Below are positions 34,114 to 45,388 of a DNA stretch of 64,000 nt, piece by piece (within the stretch, counting starts at the first letter, position 1; every line of letters begins with the position of its first letter). Both the position numbers and the translations under genes were made by a program. The stretch is from Gonapodya sp. JEL0774 (lineage: Eukaryota > Monoblepharomycota > Monoblepharidomycetes > Monoblepharidales > Gonapodyaceae): positions 50,228 to 114,227 of the forward strand of contig JADIIX010000070.1 of NCBI GenBank assembly GCA_027604505.1, written 5' to 3'. The notes beneath the pieces are model-generated. The model did not search any database. It was not told the origin of the DNA and saw only the letters and a program-made list of their open reading frames with translations.

Positions 34114-36603
34114 TGGATTCCTAAATTGGTCCGAACCGAAGTGCTTGCCTTGTTTCTGGTCTCAAACGCTCGGGGCCAGGAATCCGACCCCACTGGATCA
34201 TCGACCTCACCTCCTCCAGCTGCCACTTCCGCAGCCCCCCCGCCTCCACCACCCAGCGTGCTTCCTGGATATGGAGAAGTTTGCACAACTATTATTGGGT
34301 GCACCAAACCGTTTGTCTGCAGAGGTCAGTGTCCTGTCGTAGTGATCATTTGTTCAAGCCCGTATTGACAAGAGATGTCTTTCTCTCCCCCACAACTCAC
34401 ACTGCCATTTCCTAAATTTTAAAACTGAAATCATCCGTGTGTGCCCTCTCTTCGATTTCAGACACCTGTCAATGCCAAGCGGGCTACGTACTCTGTAATG
34501 GCAATGAATGCTGTGCCGGAAGTGAGCCAATAATGTCAACAAAAAGGGTGCTTTTGTTGTCACAAACTGATATAATTCTCATCTCGTGAATCATTCCACC
34601 GGCCCAGCCACTGCTGCTCCGCCACCACCACCACCACCACCACCCTCTGCCGCATCGAGCGCCACCCGCTCCACCACCGCTGCTCCTCCGCCCGCTCCCA
34701 CAACTGGTGCTCAATCGTCTTCATCCGCGGCAGGTGGGCTCTGGTGGAAGATGAAAACTTTTCCATCCTAGTCACTCATATCTATCCTCTTCCTCACAGA
34801 ACCTACGACAGGTCCTGCACAGCCCACAAGTGCTGCTCCAGCAACCACTGCTGGTGCGTAGTGGAAACTCTCCTTTTTGGCAATAGGTCCACATTCTCAA
34901 AAACGTTGTACTATCTCGCTTGCTTCTCGTTCCAGCTGCACCTGCAGCCACCACTGGCGGCCAAGTTGTGGCAACCACCGGTGGCAACGTGGTGTACACA
35001 GTCACTACAGTGAGAACGACAGGAAGTAAGTCTCAAATGACAGTACATCCACGCCACCTCTCTCATCAAGTGTGAACCTCCCTCATATTTCAGCCACGGG
35101 AACCACAACGACGGTCAGAAAGACTTCGACCGTCACCAAAGTCAGTGGTATGTACTCAATAGAAAACGTTTTAACGACCTTTTGCGCTTGTGTAAGCTCA
35201 ATTACACGTTCCCTACTTAGTGGTATCGGGCTCAACCACCATCATCACGGAAACTGGGAGTGACCTACCAACTGACGATACCACAGCTAGTAGTGGACCA
35301 AGTGTGGGTGCCATTGCCGGCGGTGTTGTAGGAGGACTGGTGGCTATTGGCGCTATTGGCATGTTTGTTTGGAGGCAAAATGCGAAGGCCAGTGCTCGCG
35401 AGCGAGTCATGGGTGCGTATTCTGTATCTTCCCGCCCGAGTTCAAAAACAGTTGATGCTCATCCTATTTTTCAATTCTAATCCATCTCATCACAAGAATC
35501 GTACGCCGCTGTTCGTCCACGGAACTCCCCCAGGGAGAAATCCCGACCTCCCAACCAGCCTTTCGACGGCCCGCAGAGCCCAGTGCCTTTGTCCAACCTC
35601 CCTTCGCTCAGTATGGGCCAGAGCACCGTCATGTACGCGGACCAGAGTTTTGTCAAGACGGGAGTAGTCGGCATGATCCCTCCAGCGCAACAGTCCCAAC
35701 AGGTGGGTGGACCGTGGACAGCGTCTTGTTGAAAAACACACGAATAACCTGGTCTCCTTGAACATTGCTCGTGATTGCTTTATCTACAGATTCACTGGCT
35801 GTTCAAGAGAATTGCTGGGCCTATGGGAGCGTTGAATGACCTGAGCGTTCCGTACGACGGACCGGCATTGGAGGCTACCACAAGGGTGAGTTGCGTCAAA
35901 CGTTTATCGGAACAGTGACATGTGCTCACTAACACGTGGTGCACGACCTTTTTTTGGAATCAAAATGTCAGTTTGATCCGAATGCCGACGATGAGATGGA
36001 GCTCGATGTGGGCCAATACGTGGAGCTCAAGGACGTGTTCCGAGATGGCTGGGCAATGGGCTGGAACCGGGAAACGGGCCAGTTCGGAATGGTTCCTCTG
36101 TAAGTGACACATGATGCTCGGTTCTGGAACCAGTCAACCAACGTGTGGGTTCGACACACTTGCCTACCGCAGATCATGCCTCCGCCTCTCGGACTATGGA
36201 TCACCACCACAGGACCAATCCTTCCTTATGCCACCAGGTCCTGGCGGGTACGGCCAATCCATGACCATGTCGCGTTTCGTCTCCCAGTCCATGGACACAC
36301 ACAGCGCCGTGCTGGCTGAGCGTGCCCGTATCCAATCGGGGACGTCCCGCGTCTTCTCACGTGGTGGAGCGGATAGCTTCCGTCGTGGTGGCGGGGACAA
36401 TGACAGCATGTACTATGGGGGAGGGGACACGACGCGTCTCACTGGAAATGGAATGAAAGTTTACACCTCGGTGAGTTTTCGTCGCCGCTTTCACACAAAT
36501 CGTATTTTTGTCGTCTCACGAGTCTATCACTCGCTCTTCTCGCAACAAACAGATGCCACCTTCCACTGCTTCTTCGATTGATGTGCGGGGGCCAGGGTTT
36601 TAG
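34114..36603 (+). CDS. SH3 receptor-like protein H (proline-rich, Cys repeat, TM, SH3); start codon unresolved
   Basis: The open frame begins after a TAA at 34111. It reads a signal-peptide-like 'VLALFLVSNARG' but has no in-frame ATG, so a first exon is probably missing. Then come a Pro/Ser/Ala segment, one Cys repeat ('YGEVCTTIIGCTKPFVC', 'CQCQAGYVLCNGNECC'), a poly-Pro stretch (34618-34645) and a Thr/Ala stalk spread over several small exons to about 35270. The TM is 'VGAIAGGVVGGLVAIGAIGM' (about 35307-35370). The core block 'HWLFKRIAGPMGALNDLSV' (about 35790) precedes the SH3: 'DPNADDEMELDVGQYVEL', 'DVFRDGWAMGWNR', 'FGMVPL'. The tail holds 'FVSQSMDTHSAVLAERARI', then 'GTSRVFSRGG', and ends 'IDVRGPGF' with the stop at 36601-36603. 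It lacks the N-terminal ten-Cys module of A, C, D, F and G. Confidence 0.75.
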
Positions 36604-36841
36604 TGGTCATATATGAAGAACCTCGACGCGGCAGGGTCCGCTCAACTGGATAAACTGTTGGTTACTAGACCATGTGTGGAACCGTCTTCCCAAATCTCAC
36701 AGTACTATTTTCGGAGGTGTTTGGCGGGTTACTACAATGTTTGCAAGTTTTTTTTCCTGCAGGATGTGTACAGCCCAATACATTTTATGAGTGAAGGGGA
36801 GTCACAAGGGCCCGTTGAACCTAGTTGAGCACTACATCCCA

Positions 36842-38080
36842 CTACATGTTCGCTCTGCTTCCTTGCCCGTCATTCACTTTAATAATGGCACCCGTGACAA
36901 ACTCGGAGCTGGGGCTAACCAAATACAAGAGTGTGGAGTCCAGCTGTTCCGGATGCCCGATACGCTTCCGGGCAAAGCCCGCTGCCATCACTTCTTCCTT
37001 GCCCTGAGCAACACGGTTGATCATGCCCTCCATCTGAATGGGGAAAGGGAAGGACGAGAGGTCGGGAGAAAGACAAGGAAGTAGGGTCGGGACAAAGGGA
37101 CTCACCATCTCGGAGATGAAAGCGCCCGGGCAGATACAGTTCACGTTGATGTTGTAGTGTGCCCACTCGGCACTGAGAGCCTCGGTCATTCGCGCTGCAC
37201 AACGTTTGATGAGGGGGAGCAGAGAAAGAAGGATACTCATCTTACATCACGTACCTACTGCAGTCTTTGTAACGGCGTACAGAGCTGGTTCAAAGTCACC
37301 ATATAAGTTGGTCTGAAATTAGTTGCCCCTTTTCGCTGAACGAAAATACGCCTACATACCTGCACCTCCACCGTCGTACCGGAAATGCGCGGTGGACGAA
37401 ATGTTGACAATGTTCCCGCCCTTCTTTGCAGCGATGAGACGGCGTGCGACTTCACAAGCGAGAATCCACGGGCCTCGCACGTTGACTCCGAGGACTTGGT
37501 CGATGAGACCAATGGACATCTATTGCAACCGCACGGATGAATCTTGTACTCAAATCTCTCTGTAGATGCGTCCAATCCAACATACCTTGTGAGCTCGCTG
37601 CGCATCAGGAATGCCTGAATAGAATGAGGCCGAGGGTTGAGAACGGGATTTCGAAGGAGACAGGATTCCAGAATCACCAACCGGCATTGTTGACCAAGAT
37701 ATCCACAGTCCCGAACGCCTTTTCCGTCGCCTCGACGGCAGCAATCATAGCTTTCGCATCCATGGCATCCATTTGAATGGGTATTGCTGTTCCTCCTGCT
37801 GCACGGATTTCATTGCAGACGGATTCCAACTTGTCCAGTCGCCGAGCAGCGAGGCCAACCTTGATTAACGCAGCGATACCAGGGCAGAGTTAGAGAATGC
37901 ATCATCGCACCTAGTGCCTGAGCTTTGGTCCCACTTCCGTATGCCCACCTTTGCCCCTTGGGCGGCGAGAACTTTGGCAAATCGAACACCCAGCCCCGCA
38001 GATGCTCCCGTCACAAGAGCCACTCGGCCTGTGAGGTCGACAGAGAAATTGGGGAGAGGAAATTGCTTGGCGGGGGACAT
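36842..38080 (-). CDS. Short-chain dehydrogenase/reductase (classical SDR)
   Basis: The start at 38080 gives 'MSPAKQFPLPNF'. The classical SDR motifs appear in order: the cofactor loop in 'VALVTGASAGLGVRFAKVL' (TGxxxGxG type), 'VDILVNNAG' (NNAG), catalytic Ser in 'IVNISSTAHF', catalytic Tyr/Lys in 'YAVTK', then 'CICPGAF' and the C-terminal 'GHPEQLDSTLLYLVSPSSEF', 'VTGAIIKVNDGQ'. About six exons with short introns. Reaction: NAD(P)-dependent oxidation or reduction of an alcohol/carbonyl substrate. The sequence resembles the gluconate 5-dehydrogenase/3-oxoacyl reductase-like group, but the substrate cannot be told. Cytosolic (no signal peptide). Divergent from the permease gene over about 500 bp, so co-expression is possible. 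Confidence 0.9.
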
Positions 38081-38586
38081 TTCGTAACACAACGGAAGAG
38101 TTTGACAAGATTTTGTGACTGGATCTGTCGGAAGATGACCGGATCGGCCGATGGCCGAGAAGTCCCGAACCTCCCAACACCGACGATGAAGAACTGCTCA
38201 AACTCATTCCCGTTACACGAAGCCGTTTACGTAAATGGCCAATGGAATGAAATTAGGCATACATTCCTTAACTCGCCTGGCCATCAACCTCGTCAGGTAT
38301 ACAGAGAGATACACACCGGACAGCTGTCTTCACCCGTTAGAACATCAAATTGAGCTCGGCTCTAAGCATTTGTTTATTGTTCATCCACGACATGGGGACG
38401 AAATAATCGTACCTGCGGGGGTTTCGCTTCTGTTCCTCCTTGGACGCAGCCCCTGTCAGGTCACCAGGACACAGTGCAAAGGTCGTCATAACGACAGAGA
38501 ATAAACAACAAGTTCATCGCGATCTTTTCCCCTCCATTTGCCCGTGTTCGCATTTCTTGTTCGGCATCATCAACTTCCGACCCCTG
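38081..38586. promoter_or_regulatory. Divergent promoter region, SDR / permease
   Basis: About 500 bp between the start codons of the SDR (minus) and the permease (plus). No operator recognised. Confidence 0.35.
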
Positions 38587-41319
38587 ATGGCTCCAGCTGA
38601 TGATGATGCAGTTGCTTTGGCGAAACTTGGATAGTAGGTTGAACATTGTGGAACATTAGAACCACATGAGAACCCGGCAAGCTCTATAACCTCAACATTT
38701 CTTCCTTCCACTTGATGGGGGATGAAACATTATTCATTAAGTCGGCAAGAGTATGTGGACGGGTTGAACAATGAGCATTTGCGAACGTCACTTAACGGTT
38801 TCGGCCACTTTCCTCACATCAAGGTTCACTCGAGCTCTCGGTCTTTTGGAAAACTTTGCAGCTACCTTTGCGACGAGTATGCTTCGATGATGCGGAGGAT
38901 TACTGACTTTAGGAAGCTCATCTCAGAATTCTTAGTCAATTTCGTTGTCAGCGTTCCGCAATTGCTCGGATACGCGTTGACTGCCGGTAAGCGGAATCTT
39001 TGAATTAATCGCAACATTGCCTGAATTGTGAAAATGATCCCAAGGTGGTCCTCTCGCTGGTGACTACATCGATTGAGATCGAAATTCGCCGACTAACTAC
39101 CCCTCTGCATCAATTATCATTTTCAACAAGCTACCATTAACTGGCTAATCGGTGGATTCATGGGACTGAATGGTGCGATGGTTCTCGCTGAGATCTGCTC
39201 GGCTATGCCCACTGCAGGGGGGATCTATGTGCGTCAAGTGTCACTTGCTTGAAAGTCAACACGCAACACGCTCATGCTGAAGATTGTTGTTTTGGAAGTA
39301 CTGGTCGGCCAAGCTGGGCGGGGAGAAGTACGGACCTTTCCTCGCATGGATGACAGCATGGTAATTGCAAAGCGCCGTCCATCTCAAACTACCACTCAAA
39401 GAACCAACGACTTATCTACATCTTCAGGTGGAACTGGTTCGGCTGGCTCGTCAGCGTCCCTGCGGTAGCACAGGCCGGCACGCTTGTCCTCATATCGGGC
39501 ATCATGGTGGCGTACCCCGACTACTCACCGCAACCGTGGCATCAGTTCCTCATAACTCTCGGAGGAATACTATACGCCACGCTTCTTAATGCCACTAACG
39601 AGCGTGTTATAAAGTACTTTTACGGGGCTGGTGAGTTTGCACCCTGCGTTAGAATTTTTTCGGAGAGGATGCTAGACGCCGAACACCACTTTTAGCCACG
39701 TACGCTATCTTCGCTCTTTACGGAGTTTACTTTGTGTGGCTCCCGGTGAAGGCACCGTCTTTCCAACCTGGGTCCTTCATCGGAACCTTTGTCAACGCAA
39801 CGGGATTCAGCGACTCGTACTGCTGGATGATTGGCCTCTTGTACCCCGCCTGTGAGGCATAGAACTGTCAGTTTCTTCAGATACTAGCATGGAAGTAGCT
39901 TACCGTTACGCGGACGTCGTCTAGGGACTTTCTTCGGGTACGATGCCAGTGCTCACGTATCGGAGGAAACCGCGGGGGCGTCGAGAACTGCAGCGCGCGG
40001 AAGTGAGTGAAGCTTTTTGACTTCATATATCAGAGAGCTTTTGGCTAATTCATGGCTTTGGTACTCAGTGTGGGTCGCCGTCGCTGTATCATTGGTGTTC
40101 TCTTTCCCGCTTCTACTTCTTTTGCTGTTCTGCGGTGAGATATATGCATACTCCACAACTCAAACTACCGCAATCTGATGATGGTTTCCGCCACTTGCAG
40201 TACAAGATCTCGAAGATATCACATTCTCCTCCTACCCTTCCAGTGTTGTTTCCATCTTTGTACAGGTGATTCCCCTGCGCAAATTTCTGGTCGATTTAAT
40301 GAGAGGTTCACCATTACCACGGACATACAGAACATCGGGGAGCGTGGTGCTGTCACGATGATGTCCATCCTTTACGTTATCATTCTCCAGGGTCTCGCAG
40401 CCATCACCATGTCCACCTCGCGCATTACATATGCCATCTCACGGGATAACATTCTTCCCGGATCTCGTTTCATTAGCGTGATGGGCTCCAACCAATTGCC
40501 CAACCGAGCGATTTGGTTGGTTGCGGCGTTGTCAACCCTTATTTCCTGCCTCATTTTGGGCAACTCGGTCGCCTTTAACGCTCTTGCAAGTGCTTCCACG
40601 GTGACCATCAATGCAAGCTATGGAATTCCGTGAGTACACGGCCAGGAGAGTTCATACTCGGGGGAGGCTAAACCGTCCGTGTTTGAACAATCCACAGGAT
40701 CTTCGCCAGGTGAGTCCTCGTGATTCCTTTGCATGCTATCGCATTAGTGACACGTTTTTGTGTTTGTCCAGGATTTTCATCGTGGGAAACAACTTTAGGG
40801 CTGGGGAATGGAGCCTCGGTGCCTTAAGCAAGCCAATGGGCGTGGTTATGCTGTGTTGGGTGACAACACTCTTTGTGGTGCTTTGCCTGCCAGAATATTA
40901 TCCCATAACAGCGAATAGCTTTAACGTGAGTTACTCCGCGTGTTGACAGGATCAATTGCAGAGAAGGATAAGTATTCCGGAAAATGTACAGTACGGCTCG
41001 GTCATGGTCGCTTCGGTAACCCTGGTTGGGCTGATTTCTTGGGTACGTAGTTTGCGGTCGGGGAGGCTCTCCGTGATACATTGCGCTGAATAACTCTATT
41101 TGTGACTAAGGTTGTGTCTGCTAACAAATGGTTTACCGGTTCGTTTTCTCCATGAGGATTTTCATTATCCGTTCTTTCTAATTCAAATGTTGCTTTTCAG
41201 GCCCACGACGGCATATTTCAGAGGAGGAAGCCATGTCACTAGAGGAAAAGCTGTCGCCAAAGGAAAGTGGTGGAGGATTTTCTTCTTCTGAGCTTCAAAG
41301 TCAGGCTTGTTTGGCTTAG
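38587..41319 (+). CDS. APC-superfamily amino acid / choline-GABA-type permease
   Basis: The likely start at 38587 gives 'MAPADDDAVALAKLGY', the usual cytoplasmic lead of this family; the exons between about 38635 and 38930 are not fully resolved. From there the frame is continuous through many exons: 'LLGYALTAG', a 15-nt exon (39045-39059) giving 'GGPLA', 'NGAMVLAEICSAMPTAGGIY', 'YWSAKLGGEKYGPFLAW', 'FFGYDASAHVSEETAGA', 'MSTSRITYAISRDNILPGS' and 'NRAIWLVAALSTLI'. A 12-nt exon (40698-40709) completes 'IPIFARIFIVG'. The stop is at 41317-41319 after an acidic tail. These are signatures of fungal GABA/choline/polyamine permeases (Uga4/Hnm1-like), 12 TM, proton-coupled, plasma membrane or vacuole. 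The exact substrate is not decidable from sequence. Confidence 0.88.
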
Positions 41320-41677
41320 CTGCCAAATGCACAGACAAAAATTCCAGATGTAGATCTAGAAATAGATGTGAAAAACGAGTTGATGTCCATAGAATAGGCG
41401 AAAGAGACAAAGACAGACCTTGGAGTGGGCTGTGGGTGATTGAGGCAAGCACGGGCACATCATTGAGGGACGGCTGAAACGGAAAAGGAGAGGAGGGGTA
41501 CAGTGCTTCTCCAGAAAACTTTGACGCAGTTCGGACAACGTGCCGGACCGAAGAATGTCGAAGTCATCTTACAAGAACATTGGAAACTCCAGATGACCAT
41601 ATCGTCACATTCGAATCATAAATACACCAATGCTTTAACGTTTACGCTAATCATCATTACAAATGTCTTTCATTTGC
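41320..41677. other. Convergent intergenic region
   Basis: About 360 bp between the permease stop and the stop of the minus-strand collagen-like gene. Nothing recognised. Confidence 0.4.
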
Positions 41678-44600
41678 TTAAACAGCTCTCGCGGTCAACG
41701 CCACTACAGCACTACGATTCGCTGCTTCCCTCCGCGCAACGTCCGATTCCTTCACTCGGCCAAACTCACTCCGCGTAGTCAGCGCCGACGCGTCCACATG
41801 GCCATTAATCACGGCTGGCCCCGACATCCCGCCATGAAGCAGATCAAATTCTCCCAAAAGAATTCCAAGGTGAAACGACTGCCCTCCTGTTGTTCCCGCC
41901 CTCCTCAGCAGTGCCCTCCCTTCACTCCAGAAAGTCGACGTCTTTATCTCGCCTTTCCAACTCTTAAGCTGATCAGCAACTCCCTTCCGCACAGCATCCA
42001 GAGACGACGGTGCCGGCCCCCGTGCAACGGCAACACCAATGGCTTTGACCACCTCACGCTCCTTCGTGTTGGCCATAACCTGCCACTTTCCTCTCCAAGA
42101 CTGTACCATGGAGAGAAGCGTCACAAACAGGGATTCCCAGTGTGATTGCGCAACATTGAGCCCATTTGTGCCGGTGGCAGGTGGAGTAATTGGGTCGGTG
42201 TCTTTCGTCAATTCCACCAAGCTCATCAACCTCGGCATCCGCAGCACTATTCCTTCGGCAGACAAGGCCCCACAGGAGCCAATACCCAGCTGCTCCTCAA
42301 TCAAGTCAGCAGCAAGACTGTCCCGCAAGTGATCCACCTTCTGAGAAAGCGCAGCGGGATCCGCAGCAACCGCACGCAAGGCGTCCTTGTACAATGACAC
42401 GCGAAGTGGAAACGGTGTGGCACGAATATACGCCCTGGACACGGCCTCCGAGGTGATATAGCTCGGAGAGTGGATAGTGATCGTGGATGAAGAAGACGCT
42501 GTGGTGGTAACTGGAGAAGGCGGTGTGGCGCAAATGGTGAGACGGGGAGTAGAAGTTGCATGGTCTACAAGTCGTCGGAAGCGGATGATGGCTTGCGTGT
42601 TCTCCGGATACACAATTGGAGGGGTGGTGAGGACGCTGAAATCGGTCTTATGGCAGACCGCGAAAGCATACCGCCGTTGTGGGTGGTATTTTTCGAGAAG
42701 AGATTGCAGCGCCGTTGCCTGAGCAGTTGGTTTCCTAAGACTGTTGAATGGCTTCTTGCGAACGACGCAAACCACCATCTCGACGAGTCTATGTTCAATC
42801 ACAAGGAGGTCACCGTGAGTTTTGTCTGTGGGGACAAACTCGTTGGAGAAATGGAGTACCGGAGTTGGGTGGGTTTTCTTGGCAAAGATGTTCACAACAT
42901 TAACGAGTCGTTTGAATCGAGCTCCGTCAAGATCCTTAAGTGCCTCATGAAACTCAAATTGCGCAGAGGTATTATAAACGGCAAACGCGTGAGCGGGATA
43001 CGCAAAGGGTTCTAGACATGACTTGATGGTGCTGTAAATGGGTGCCATGGAAGCGGTGTAGTGGGTACTGCTCGTTTGAGATGGCGACAGGAACAGAAAG
43101 TTCGCTTGGTGCTTGGTAACCGCACTAAGCACATCGTCAGGGTGAATGTAGTTTCTGGCAAAATCATCTTCTCCCAAGCTGTGTGTGGCTTGATTGTCGA
43201 ACGGGTTGTCCAGCACAACCACGGTGCAATCTGCCCAATCCTGCCCAATCAGCTTGAAATCGAGCTTCCCCTCATGGGAAAGGTCCCATATGTCGACTGC
43301 ACCTTGAGGACCGTCTCCATGAAGATACCGGGCCACACGATTCCAAGCGTCGAGTTCCGCAGTGGTTGTCTGTGAATTGGTGACCAACAGCGTCCGCGCA
43401 CCCGGTGTGCGTGTGTATCCCGAAGACGCTCGAATCGTGACCTCCCTGCGCTGAACCACTATCAAACCCGATGAGCCATCAGGGGATCCAATACACAACG
43501 AGAAATTGAATGTGGCGCTGCTGTATGCTTTGACTTCCGGCGAGAGCTGGATATGGGCTGTGGAATGCAGAGTCGTATCCTTCCCGATGAGGTCGTACTC
43601 TATGACGCTATGGCCGTTGACACTATCTGCGGGGTTGAACTTGAAAAGTCTGGGATTGTGATCGTCCCAATACGTGATATGTTCCAGCGGAATGTCCCCT
43701 GACGTAAACTCCACACGGACGAGCACTCGGCGTTTCGAATCACTGAGACGTCCGTAAGGGCGCAGAGCTATATTCTTCAAATTAAACAAAAGGACGCAGT
43801 CCTCTCCGGGAAGGATCGAGCCAAGATGTTGGACATTGGAGAGCTCGATGGGGTAACGAAGTGTGAACTTCCAGGGTTGGCAAAAGTTCTGAAGATCCCG
43901 TCCAAAAGGTGCTGCCTGAGTAAACAGATGTGGGGGGCAAAGTATTGAGTGTCAGAAGACTTGCGCGTGAAGAGACAAGAACAGCGCAGCTCACCTGAGC
44001 GAAGATCCGGAAAGCAGCAGCGTTTTCCAAAACCATCGGATCCCCACGAGCACGACGAGTCGTTTGCTTTGCCATCTGCCGCACAGGGTCGATGTTTGCA
44101 GTGCGAAAGCCGAGATATTGATCCTTGTTCGGTCCAGCACTGACTTTGCACGGGACTTGGATGGAACCTTTGATCGCGCCAGGCAGCACGATAAAGTTTT
44201 GAAGACTCTCGGCGAGAATCCACTCCTCGCCAGCAACCCTCGATGATCCGCTGTCACGCATGTAAAGCATGATTGGGTACTGAGCAGACGGTGTCGGCAT
44301 GTTTGCGGGATTCGAAACTGTGGTGGACGTGACGAGTAACCGTGTGTTGGGCTCAGCCCAGGTGCCGTTGCTGTCGCCGTTCTCAGGTCGAAACGACACA
44401 CGCGTGATTTTGAGGCGATATATGTCACTGTACGTGTCGATCCCTCTCGCACCTCTGTCAATGCGAATCCGGAAAGAACCTTCCTTGCCATCTCGTCCGC
44501 TTGGTGCGGTACTTCCGTTTGGGCCATCGGGTCCATTTGGCCCCGACCATCCGCCCGGATTTGTATGAGTAGTTGTGTATGTAGAACCCGGGTTCTTACC

Positions 44601-45388
44601 GTCAGCCGAGGGTGGTACGTGGTGTGTTTCCGTGTAGGTGTACGAGGAGCCACCAGACCCACCCCTGCCGCCAGATCCTTTCAAAGGAGGAAAATTTGTT
44701 TAGCAGCACTTCCTGCCCAGGTACGTTGGGAAATCCGGATGGCACCATGAGACTCACCTCCTGGTCCAGGGTTCCCTTGGCGTCCCCCAACGCCCCGTGC
44801 ATAGATAGGTGCAGGGTCAAACAGGGCGAGCAAATGCGAGTCTTCTTCACGAATGGTGATGAATATGGCACCTCCGTTTCCTCCATCACCGCCAGCTCCG
44901 GCATCTCCGCCTCGTCCACCAGGGCCACCGGGTCCTCCATTGGTGCCGGACGAGTACCTCGTCGCGTCTTGACCCCTTTCAAAAGGTAGAAGAGGTGCAT
45001 AACCGAACTAAGCTTTCATATAAAGACTTCCTCACCTCGATCCCGTGGCTCCTGTCCCACCTCTTCCACCATTTCCTCCAATACCACCATCGCCCCCTTT
45101 CGCTTTGAACTGAACCCAATCCCGAGATCCTACTTTTCGTGTTCCGGTGGCCGTTCCTTGGACGCGAATCGACGTCTCATCGGGGTTCGCGAGAATGCTT
45201 GGTATGAGCGCACCATCCGGCAATGATACAGATGACGATATCTGCAATGTGATGTTGCCCGCATCCTGTCCGCGAGTGCCAGAGGTTGCATTCTCACCGG
45301 GAGCACCGGAGGAATATTCTCTACCTGGAGCACCATTTTTCCCAGGCAACCCATTCGCACCTGACACGTCGAATACTGGACGGGACAT
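41678..45388 (-). CDS. Large protein with collagen-like Gly-rich N-terminal segment, function unknown
   Basis: Four exons (45388-45036, 44975-44758, 44677-43995, 43915-41678) join in phase to 3492 nt, 1163 residues. It starts 'MSRPVFDVSGANGLPGKNG', with no signal peptide. Residues about 10-240 are Gly-rich with irregular G-x-x repeats ('GGRGGTGATG', 'GGPGGPGGRGGDAGAGG', 'GPNGPDGPNG'), split by short non-repeat stretches such as 'LQISSSVSLPDGALIP' and 'IFITIREEDSHLLALF'. The remaining 900 residues form a non-repetitive, apparently globular region ('WILAESLQNFIVLPG', 'YPIELSNVQHLGSILPG', 'IYSTIKSCLEPFAYP', 'YHPQRRYAFAVCH') for which I recognise no catalytic motif. The lack of secretion or TM signals suggests a cytosolic protein, not structural collagen. 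It may belong to the fungal collagen-like/DUF7932 group (from memory, unverified). Confidence 0.8.

Noticed and set aside
41678-45388. True secreted collagen
   Set aside because: No signal peptide, Gly repeats irregular and interrupted, and most of the protein is non-repetitive.
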